Shown piece by piece: positions 49,801 to 61,800 of a stretch of DNA of 64,000 bases. The stretch comes from Saturnia japonica (lineage: Eukaryota > Arthropoda > Insecta > Lepidoptera > Saturniidae): contig CM065322.1 of NCBI GenBank assembly GCA_033032175.1, forward strand, positions 7,502,001 through 7,566,000. The letters run 5' to 3'. The translations under genes were made by a program, and so were the position numbers. The notes under the pieces are model-generated. The model had not been told where the DNA came from and did not search any database. It was given only the letters and a program-made list of their open reading frames with translations. How positions within the stretch are numbered: position 1 is the stretch's first letter; every line of letters starts with the position of its first letter.

Positions 49801-52800
49801 TGTTTGCCGAATTAACCTGCCTCCAAGGAGTGGGTGATTTTATATTTTGTGTTACACTTATTGTGGGTACATTAGATGAAGAATTTTCGTGTAAATTTCC
49901 ACTTATCTCAATTACATGGGAGTTTTCGATCTTTATGTTTTTGTTTACTGACGGCGCTATGGAACTTGACACAATAGGTTGCGAAAGAGGTATTGACTGC
50001 ATTGAAAATGAAGAAGCTGTTATTGGTACAGACTGAGATATTGTCATAATAGGCTGTCCAGATGAAGATATTAAAGTCACAGATTGAGACATCGAAACAT
50101 TATTTGGTTTTGATATGCTTTTTTGTAAAGTTTGAGCAGTACTACTCAAAGACATACTATGTATTTGAGATGTAATAGGATTAATATTTTGTCGACCTGT
50201 TATGATTGTGTTGGTACCGGATTGCGTAACTATAGCCAATGGTGCCTGCCCCATCTGAATTACCTTTGGAGTCTGTCGACTATTATTGTGGTTTCCTGAT
50301 TTATCAGGCAATGGTTGCAACGTCAAGTTGGGAACAGTCGTCTTTACTGTTTTTATTAATGGTGATGACGATTGCACAGAATGTGGAGTGACATTTTGTG
50401 TGGAAGACACAGCAACCCCATCCCCAACATTATTAACTACAACATAGCCTGTTGGTACTTCTACAATTGGTTCAATTTTACTGGCCTGAAACACTTGTGT
50501 TGTAGTGGCTGAAAAACTACTATTTTGTGCAAGCACTCCTTGCATAGCTGTTGACACAAATTGTTGAGATGACATTACTGTATTCTGTACAATTGTTTCT
50601 AATCCATAGTACAGTGGTTGTGTTGTTGTTAAATACATACATCCAGACGGGTCTGTGACCATTTCCAATGTGGGTGTTGAACCAAGCAAAACTTGGTCAT
50701 TACAAAATTGTGGCAAAATAGTTCCTTGCGGTAGTATTGTAGCACCTGGTGCTGACGAAATTAAAGTATTTCCCTGAGTTTGTAATGCTGCGTTTGGTAT
50801 AATAGTTGTTTGACCATTGCCTATTCCACTCTGTGGTACAACTGTTGCACCAGCTGTCTGTAAGGTATTGTTTGGTAGAAGAGTGGCCGTTTGTGTTGTG
50901 ATATTTCCTGGTGCTAGTCCTTGTATTGTTCCTTGGGGTATTATTGTAGTACCGTTTTGTGTATGTATAGCTTGAGGTAAAATTGTATGTCCGTTAGGGC
51001 CTTGTGAAATAATACCTTGAGTTTGAATTGTACCTTGTGGTAAAATTGTTGCTCCTTGTTGAAGTGCTTGTGGTAATATTCCTACATTTCCTTGGGGTAA
51101 TAAAACAGGTATTCCACCACTTGGTACAGCAACTAAGCCCCCTGATTCAGTCTGTTGTATTTGAAAAGTTTGAGGTACAAGACCACTCTGTGAAATGAAT
51201 TGTGTTGGTGTAGCCTTAAACTCTCCTTGCGGTGCAATGGTGGCTATATATTGCATGTTTTGATTCTGTTGTTGGGATAATGCTTCAACATATGCTGACA
51301 CTATATTCTGATTTGCCATCGGTTGCACTATAATTGAAGGTTGACCAGTTTGATTGTTTGTTTGCAACTGAATTACTGTATTTCCAGGTCCCAGAGGTGT
51401 CTGGTTAATGGTTGTAAATGTTTTCTCAAGCTTAGTATGCCTTTTTATTGTTGCCGGTTTCGGTATTGGTCGACCTCTTCCACGGTTTGTGGTTTGATGA
51501 AAAATAGGCTTTGGCTGCATGGTTGTTTGCTTTTTAGGGGACTTTTGTGTTCCTGGTAATATTAATTGTTGTTTGTTTTGAGAATTAGGGGATGTTAATC
51601 GTTGAGTCGCCATTGCAGGAACAACGATTGTAGGATTATTTGGTCGAATCATTGGCTGTATATTCTGAATTATTGAAGTATTAGAAGGCATACCTTGAAG
51701 AGAATTCACAGGTAATGCAATTGAAGATGCACTAGCCATATTTGGAAAATTCGTAATTTGATTTTTGCCTTGAATCATAGAAGTGATATTTCCTTGCTGA
51801 TTAGATGGTATGGTTAACAACCCATTCGAACTGGATGAAATTACTTGTATACCGCCTGAACTAGATAACAACTGTGTCATATCAGTACCTCCCTGTATTT
51901 GTTGTATATTTGAAGTGCCATTCCCTGGTTTTACACAAATATTATAAGGTAAAATACCTTGTTGTGTGATTAATTGTGGTGCCATTATTTTTTGATTACT
52001 GCCAGAATTTGTTTTAGGCGGCAATAGCATTTGGGGAGTAACTACTATTTGTGGCGACGATAACATCTGCTGGTTTGATGAAACTTGAACATTTGTTGTC
52101 TTACTCTGGTCAAAAATCATTGTTCCAGATTTCATCTGTTCTGTTATAGTCATAGTCATTTCATTTGGTGGTCCAGGAGATGGCGTTTCGACTATTGTAC
52201 CATTTATTGTAATTTGCCTTGTATTAATAGACGTTCTTCTAGCAGAGATACTCTCAGCTTTAACAGTATTTTCAGTACCAGTTACAAGACCAGCATGAAT
52301 TATCATAGGCTGAGCAAAACCACCCTGGAATGCATTCTGTAATGTAGTCAGTGTTCTATTTTCTGGTGATTTCGGATTCTCACTTTCACTTTCGCTTGTG
52401 GACATCAAGTCGCAAGATGGCACATGTCTATCATAAGACTCTTTGTTTCTGTATGTGCACTGACATCTATCACATCTTACAGGTTGCTCTATTTGATTTG
52501 AGTGACCGGTACCATCATCTAATGGCCTCATCACTAATTCTGGCTGTCCACTCATTGGATTACCTGCAAAAGTAACTGTGTAACTTTCTGTTCCACTTGC
52601 TCTGTACATAAATTGGTTTGTCTGCGATCTTGAAACACTGTCACTTCCTTGATGATGGTTATCTTCTGCTCCATCCAATTGCTGTATAGGAGAGAATTGA
52701 TTATCATCTCTAGGGCTGCCTGGTCGTGAGCTACAAGTACTCTCTGATCCTGACCAATCTGCAGCTCCATCAAGTTGAGAGATAGGACTACACTGTATTT

Positions 52801-55800
52801 TAGTATAGAAATCAATAACATCAGTATAATAGCCCTCAGTTTTGTCTACCTTTTCAGTTCTTGGTTCTTCCTTTTCTTTAGGAACTGTTGTGTGATAATC
52901 TATACCAGATGTATGGGGTACTTCTTCACATAATGCATTACTATTATTGCAAGATTCAACTTTTAATTTTCTGTCAGTGTTTGCTGTTACAGATTCTTTT
53001 ATTGAATCCTGTGTATTCTCTGGCAAGGAAAGTTTTTGCACAGGACTAAATTTTCCAGTAACTGTGGATGTTTTTCCTATTTTACATCTTTTTATAGTTG
53101 ATGATAATAAGCTTGTGTCAAATTTGTTATTCCAACTACTAGATCTCTGCTGACTTCGTCCCGTTGTCAACGTTTTAAAGCTATGACTTTGAAGAAGCAT
53201 TTCTGACTTACTTCTTTTTAAATCTTTGTTTCCTGACTCCAATCTAGCATTAAGTAATTCATCAATAAAATCTGTAGAACGAGTATCAGACTTATCATTG
53301 CTTTTGTCGTCAGATTGACTCATCACACAATAAAATTCATTTTTCAAGTCTTGAAATATATCTTGCATAGATATTCCATCTAGAAGATCATGATTCAAAT
53401 CTTCAAATATAGCATCTTTGACTTCAGGTGGTAATAAATCTGCTGTGTTCTGAGGTTCTTCTTCATCTTGTTGTTCTTGTTTAGACACATTATCTAATAA
53501 GTACTCAACCACTTGTTTCACTGCCAAGTCCTCTAAAGTAACTGCACTTCTAAATTTAATTGGGGACTTATCACTTTTTAACATAAGTACTGATTTATTT
53601 GTTCCCATTTCTATGCTTTCATGCCAAGCTCCTATTTCAGCCATAACTCTTTCAACAATCTGTACATCCATTGAGTGATCCACAGTAATGTTTACACCAA
53701 AATCAAATCCAGGCAGTGGTTCTGCCAAAATTAATTTCGTTTTTATTGTATATCTCACTATTTTTGTTGGTTTTTTACATGACCAAAATAAGCGAGTACA
53801 TGAAAAGTCTACAGGCATTAAGAACTCCTCATAGTCTGAAACTGACGGAACAATTTTGCCAAGACTATGAACAGTTAATGAACCCAAAATGAACTGTACA
53901 TTGCTAATTTCACTGTATCGTTTTTTCTTTTTGTCCAGCTCTACATAAACTGGTCTTGTTAATTCAAAGTCTGCATCTTTCTGTAGGCTTTTCTTAGGAA
54001 CATCTTTGCCATGATTAGGACAAAAAACCCTCTTATCATCCATAAAGGCACAACTCTCCTTTCTTGCACATGCATAGTGATATGTTTCACTACAATTTTT
54101 TGCACAACATCCAACACTGGCACCCTTCAATTCACAAGCTGCACATTTAATCATTTTTCCTCGTGATATTGCAGAATGTACATTTTGAAGAGACCCATCA
54201 ATTTCTTCAAACACTTCAGCAGACCATAATGCACAGTTTGCATGAATCCAATCATTCTGCCCACAATATAAGAGACGACCCTCCATTGAAGGTGAGCCAT
54301 CACCTACATCTTTACAAAGAACACAGGTTCTAGATTCTATAACTGGATAAAATTCCAATAAATCCTCTTCTATTTTGTATTCATCATCCTCCACTTTCGG
54401 TACAATATGATCTAGTGGCTTCTCAATTGACTGTACTGTTGTTTTTATACCCTTACTGTCAGACAGGTCTACATCTTTCATTGATACAGAGTCATCATGT
54501 TCTCCTTCCACTTCTAGGTTAGGTTGAAGACAGTTGTTCTCACAGTCAAACCAGGGAAAGGTTTCCATGAACAAGTCCTTGTAGATTGATTTGAGGTCAA
54601 CATTTGTTGTTCTATTAATGACATCTTGCATATCATGGTTGAAGTCTTTTAAAGAAACATATTCATCACTGTTAACTCTTTTCTTAATATCTAACAAAGA
54701 TGGGGACAGAACTCTCACAGAATCTTCATTATCAAGACTGGAACTGTCAGATGTTCTCATTAAAGCTGGACTTAAATCTTGTTCACTGTTGTTAGTATGT
54801 GAAAATTTTTTCATTGGTTCATCATCATCTGATATTGCTTCATATTTGTCATCATGCACTGTAGTAGGTAACATTGTTGTTGCTTTATCAGTCTTAGTTT
54901 GTGGAGGATAATTTTCATGAACTTCAACACAAGGTGCATCAAATTCTGTCTTAGTGCCATAAAGACCAGTTGAAAAGCAAATCTCCTTGTTCTGCATTAG
55001 TGGCTCTTGTAGATTAACCACTTTGTGAGAAGTATGTGGAATGTCTTCTTTTCCCATTTCTACATCAGTTAATAAAGATGAACATCTCCACACTTGGGAT
55101 GTATTCATAACTTCAAATTTATTTTGTAGCAAATTATTATTTCGTCGTCCTCTAGCAGTGTTCCTATAGACTTTCGTCTCAGTAGTGGTTTTCATAGAAT
55201 CATCTGCAACATCAAAATGTAGCTTTCTTATGGCCTGTGGTGACATAATTCGGTATGGCTTACTAGGCACAGGAGTATTTTTGTGTGGTGTTAATTTCAA
55301 AAGAGCACATGCTTTTTTATTTTTGGCAAGAAGTTTTAGGAGATGCAGCAGTCTTCCCTTGAGATGTTCTGTAAGCATTTTTCTCCAAGGTGGTTCATGG
55401 GGCATACATTTGCAACATATATATTCAATTGATGGTGGTAATGCAGAGAGAAGTTGATAGCCTTCACCAGACAAGCCTTCGCAACTTGCATGAACCCATC
55501 TAGCGCACCAACCACACTCCATCATCTGAAAATTATGAGAAAACAGTTATTCACAAAAATGTTCTAAAAGCTTTTCCATTAACAGTAAAGGCATTTAATT
55601 ACCTTGCTATCAAAGTCATTGTCCCTGTAGCAAGCCTGACAGAGGGGACAATAGTTGCCCTTTTGACGTAGCTTGAAACAAGGCCCGCAGAAAGGCAAGC
55701 TGCCTACAAACTTGCTAACCCTGGTGCTGTCACAGCTTTTGCATTTCAAACATGCACTGCAAATCTATAAAAGTTAGGAATGAAAATAAAGATTCTTACA

Positions 55801-58800
55801 CTTAAAATCCTCTTTATACGGAGTTTAATAAATGAAATTATGGAATCCTAGAACATTTGTAAAGTATACAAATTAAGAATTGGTCATTATCATTCAATTA
55901 TTATCAGTTATTATATAATGGCTTTCTTGATGTAAAATGATAGTGTACCTGTGGCCAATCACTACGGTGATCAGGTGGTGCAGCAGGAAGACACGTTGCA
56001 TGGAAGTGCGCGGCGCAAGCTCGACAGCGAACACGCGCTGCTCCGCGACCACAAGCACCACAAGCAGCACAGCGTGCACACCTCCAACCACCTTCACTAC
56101 GCCAACCTCGCCAACCACGCACCCCACCATCCTCTGCGCACCAGCCGTGATACCATTCACAGCAACTTGCACATACCACCATCTGCTGACATAAAATATA
56201 TTTACATTTTTTACAATTACTATTATATTAATTACATTCTCACTTTTCAAACTTTCAAATTTTGAATAACTGTAAACTATAATTTTTGAACTACTTTCCA
56301 AATTGTATAGAATACTGAAAAGCCCAAAAATTATATGAATAATATAGTATGAGTCACTTCTTGGACCTCAGGCTCTATCTTATTCCATATAAAATTTGTG
56401 GGCTAACTACTTTTGAATGATGAGGTTCCTATAAGTAAGTACTGCTAAGTAAGCTAAGGCATTGAGCCTTTAATGATTGTTGCGGCAACAGATTTTTTTT
56501 TGTATAGAAATACAAAAGAAATAAAATGGTATAGAAAAGAAATAAAAGGATAGAAAACTTGATACTTACCTAATTTTCTTATTACTTACATTTTCTTTTC
56601 CAGCACTACCACAAAGAAAGCACAACCGTGAAACAGTAAATGGTAGAGTGCCAATAAGACCAAACCCAGAATTACATACTTCATCAGGATCATAGCTTTC
56701 CCAAAAATCAACACAAATTAACTCTGGTCGATTCTGGCCACATTTCTGAGTACGACCACGCATCTAAGGACAATGATTATAAGTCATACAACATATTTAT
56801 GCCAACCTTATACTTGTGCATGCAATGTGTCATCACTTTACATGAACTGATCCTTAACAACACGGACATGAAAAACATAAATAAGCAATCCCATTATTAT
56901 AAAATCATATTATAAAACTTGAATTAGACTACAACCCACTCATCATTATCTTGTACATCTCTATTGTTTATATATAGTATAGACTCTACCTGGACCCATT
57001 TGGGTATGCAATTCATTTCATAAACATATGTTTTTCCTTCTTTACAATGTGAGCTTTTACTTTGTGAGTAAAAAAGAAGCTTTTGCTTATATTTATCTTT
57101 AAAAATGATAGTTGGTCCCAAATGAATAGAAATATGTTAAAAAAGAAAATCAAGGTTTAAATTTCATTTAATAATCATTTTAAAATTATTATTTTTCCAT
57201 TAAAATACATTTAAATAACTTGAAACAGCACTCACATTGGTAATGTTGGTGAGAGTTTTCATTATTGTTTTCTTGGGTATTAAATCAATAATAGTTTCAT
57301 CCTCACTGGATTCCACTTTTGTTTGTTTTGTTGGTATTGGCTCTAACTTTCGTCTCTTAGATTCCATAGGCGTTTCTTCCATCTCTTTTGTAATTGGAAC
57401 TTCAGAAACTATCTGAGAAGCCTTATTATCAACCATTTCAATATCACCAGGCAATAGTTCAGTTGTTTCCCTTTCCCTTTCTGAAGGTAGTAGAAGACTG
57501 TTATCATTAATAGCTGAAGGCTTCTCTTTGTTTTCTTTTTCCTCCTGTGTGGGAAATGTAGCAAGTGGCTGTCCTAAAACTATGGATGCACTCCTACACA
57601 CATGTTTAACTCTTGGCCCTTTTAACTCCACTTTTTGTCTTTTTGGATCTTCTAGTTGTTTAGAATCAGATTTTTCTTTTTTCCTTACTTTTATTCTTGT
57701 CAACTGACGTTTTCTGTTTGCATTAAAACTTTCCTTAGAGTCATCTGTGGCTTGTGGTTGTTCTTTTTGTGTCTTATTCTGTAAAATGTTTGAAATCTAT
57801 ATACCAAAAAGCTTATGTCATAAACTAAACTGAAAGTAAAAGATAAATTTATTTAAGCGACTTACATCAATTTTTTCAGGCTCTTCAGTTGTTTTTCTGG
57901 TAGTTTTCAAAGTTCCAAATATTTTATTTTCACTGTCATTATTAGTAGATCCAAAGACAGACTGAGGCTGAAGCTGAGGCACAGGTAGAGACTGCGACTG
58001 TGATATGGTTTGGGGTAGAGGCTGTGTTTGAGGCTGGGGCTGAAGTTGATTAGTTGATGTACTTGAGGTGGGTATCCTCAATGGAGAGGTTTGTGCAAGG
58101 TTACTTGATGATATAAGGTTTGATCGTATGTAAGATGGCAACATTGCAGTCAGTCCAGTTTTTATACTAGGTGGTACCTGGAAAGCTTTAAGACACATCT
58201 TAAGCCAACAAGCTGGACACCGAGTTTTATTTGTACACCGCAGCAGCTTCCACTGCTGTGATCTTACTATTGGAGGAACATGACAATTACCTGTAATAGT
58301 ATTAAACAAATAAGTACAAAAAAATAGTATAATAATGAGATGATAATATACAGTTACAATACAGACCTTCACCCTTCAAGCACTGCATTACTACTGGTCC
58401 TGTTCTGTGAGACACTTTTTCTTTTTTAATCATCTTGGATATAAATTTGCGGCAAGATTCACATGAATATATTCCAAACTTTCGAGCTTGTTTAACAAAT
58501 CTATAAAAGCGTACAGCTCCACAAACACCACATGTGACTGTTGTTGGTGGATTATTCGCTGAAATATATTATCAAAATTTAACTTTCTATAATGATTGAA
58601 TACTATTACAGCCGCTTACAACTTCATAGTAAACTGATTATTTATTTTTCATACATTTTATTATGCATAACCACACTTAAAATCACAGTTGCTATACTTC
58701 GTCATATTAAACTTAATGTTTTACCCAAAAATCTAAGTTTCTTTGTTTTCACAAATGTTATTAAAATAATCTATTTGAGTTTTAATTTGTCAATTGATTT

Positions 58801-61800
58801 CAATGATCAAAATTTGTATACAATATTATGTATTTCATTTTAATATTACCAATTTTAAAACATTTAAATTTTACTTACATGATGCTGCTGTAAGCATAGA
58901 AAATGGACCATCTAACCCTGAAGTTGACTGTGCCGGTGAATTTAGCTGTAACCTTGCCTCCCTAATAATAACTTTACCTCTGAAAAGTTGAGATGCTGAA
59001 CCTTTATCTTTATCAGGGCTAGCTGATGTTGATCTTTCCACTTCCTCAGCACTCCCTATCAAACTTTCACTATCCCAACTTCCCTCAGATTCTGAATCAC
59101 TACTAGTACTACTGGAGCTGCTTGCATCAGATATATCCATAAGTTTTCGCATTGCATGCCCTGATCTATCTTCATTAGGAGGTTCTAATGTCTTATGTTT
59201 GTGTGATCCCTCTAAGTTTGAATTTTCATCTTGTGAATATTCAGAAACCTTTTCTTGACAAAACAGATCATGTGTAGATTTTCTACTAGTATTGGTATTA
59301 AGTGCAGAAAAAGTGTTTGTTGTTTTATCTTTAAAGAAATTTGAGGCTTTTAGTCCCTGTTTTTCTTTATTCTTTTCACTTTCAATTATTCTTTCAAGTT
59401 CTTCCTCATCTGGTGTATCATCTTCATCATTGGGTAAATGATTAAATACAAGCCTTTTGAGTTTAGGTTTCTTGAGAACTTTGCCTGAAGATATGCTACT
59501 TGTGGTAGTTTGTTCTTCACCATCTATGAATCTTTTGTTAGGTTTTATTACTCTGGATGAATGCACACTTCTCACTGGCAAGACAAATTTTGCTGTTACA
59601 GTGCTTTCTTTTTCTAGAGGTGATGAATTCCTTGGAGGAGGTGATAAGCACCGAGTCTCAGTGAACTGTGAGAATTTGTTCATAGGTTTTGACAATGGGT
59701 TTAAATTTTTCTTCAAATAACCTTCATGATGTTCTGAGGATTTAGAACTTAAGTCTGTTAATTTAGCTGGTTTGAGAATGCTATTAAATGTTGAGTATTC
59801 TGTATGTTTGAGGGAAGACCTCTTTTTAATAATGGGCACAAGAGGAGCATGATGTTTCAATGGAATTTTCTTAAGAGGAAAAAATATATCTTCACAGCTT
59901 TCTACTGTACCAAAAGTTACTGTTTTTTTAATTGGTTTTGATTTATCACCCTTAGATGGTTCCATTTTGTTCTGTGATCTAGTGCGCACAGGAGATTTTG
60001 ATATGTCACTGGTGTTTTTATCAAGATTATCTTGTTTATAGTTTATTGTTCCATCTATTACTTCATTTTCACTGGCTTCCTTGGTTTCAATCTCATTATT
60101 ATTTTCTTTCTTTTCTTCCTCCTGGAAGACATTGCAAACAATTAGAAAAGAGCAAAACATATGTTATCTTTTTTCTATTTGTAAAAGGTTTACCTTAGAA
60201 CAAATAACCACTTGCAGTAAAAGACAATGACAAGATTAAGTTAATACAAATATTTAAAAAAAAGGTAACAATGTAAGTTTCAGTGTTTTATGAATGAACA
60301 AAAGAAACTGAATATGATTGTTAATACTCAGGCTTATTATACCCAGCAGTTGGTCAGTTCAAGCTGTGGATGATAATAATGAATATTACATTTAATTACC
60401 TATAAGGCCGGTTTCATGATGTTAAAATTAAGTGTTTTAAGTAAATTTTGTAGTTTAATTCAAATTAACATTATTCATCATTAAAAAATTAAAAATATCT
60501 TCTATTAACAATAACATATAAAATTCCATTAAAGGCTTGATTTGATAATTCACTAAACTATTTATACTGGGGCTCTTGTCACTAGATATTTCAGGAAAGA
60601 ATATCTCAATGTCACACATCTTTTCTGTTTAACACTAAAAAACTAAAACTAAAACATAAACATGTTTAGTCACAGAGAGCTCAAATTTACTAAGCAACAA
60701 TAGTCTAATAACTAACACCAGTTTTCACTAGTAACTAAAATCCCTTCTTCTTCTTTTATAAAAGACAACATGTGTGTAAACATAATTCCACCATTGTCAT
60801 TTATATAGAGCCTTAAATTAACCATAAATCTTAAACAAATTAAAACCTCTTCTACACTCTGCTCAGGCTACATACGCAAATGTGTCAACATATTTTCTGT
60901 TATCTTGTTTCTTAATGATTGTGTTTTTTTTTTTAACTGACTACACTGTTAGCCTTAGGGGCCCTATCGAAAACCAGAGCCGCTGCGGCTTTTACAACTT
61001 CACCGGACTTGATGATTGTGTTTAGCGAGTCTCACTTTTATGTACTCACTCTTTGTCAAAATCAAATACTATGAGAAACATCACTTTATAAGATTATAAA
61101 AAAGAAATCAATAAATATATGATACATTAAGTTAATTGGAGGAATCATTCTATAGAAAAATAGTTTGATTAATATAAATAATAATAAATTAGATCACCAG
61201 TTCACTTTCAATGTGTTTGTAAAATTGGATGTATAATATTCTTTGATAGCCACAGAATAAAATTGAGACTAAGGATAGACTGAAATGTTAAATGAGTTAC
61301 AAGCTGCTATAATTCTTGTTTTTTATTCTGAATCCTCCATTACTTTCTCAGACATTCATTTCCAAGACATTAAGTTTCTTATGCTTCTTATCTTTATATT
61401 TATTTACTTATTCTGTTAATTTTTAATCTCCACAGTTTTACTTAACCTATTTAAAGTAATCCAGTATTATATATACAGAACATGCTGTCATCTTTTCAAA
61501 TTTATCTTATGTATATTTTGTGTAATTAATTTAAATGTAAACTATTTTATAATTTTATTAACTATCTATCACAATTGATTTCACAGTAAAGTCAGTTATA
61601 ATTAGTCAGTTCCCAGTCCACACCCTATTCCTTTATATAATTATACATATTAATTATACTGTATTATATCATTTGAAATTCCTATTTATTTTTATCACTA
61701 CTTATACAATTTCTCCATGAAGGAGAGCAGAGCCAGTATATATTCATCTGTACTAATCATATTTGCAAGGTCCTCCATGTCCACGTTAGTACCAGTCCTA

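Noticed and set aside
55937..56265. Plus-strand His/Thr-rich frames across trx exon 7
   Set aside because: They are antisense shadows of the GC-rich PHD exon, whose zinc ligands and splice sites fix the minus strand as coding.
56924..57121. Possible extra trx exon with KTYVYEMNCIPKWVQ
   Set aside because: Exons 5 and 6 already join in phase 0. No acceptor in the right phase precedes this frame, and it lacks an ATG start. It is more likely chance or a repeat scrap.
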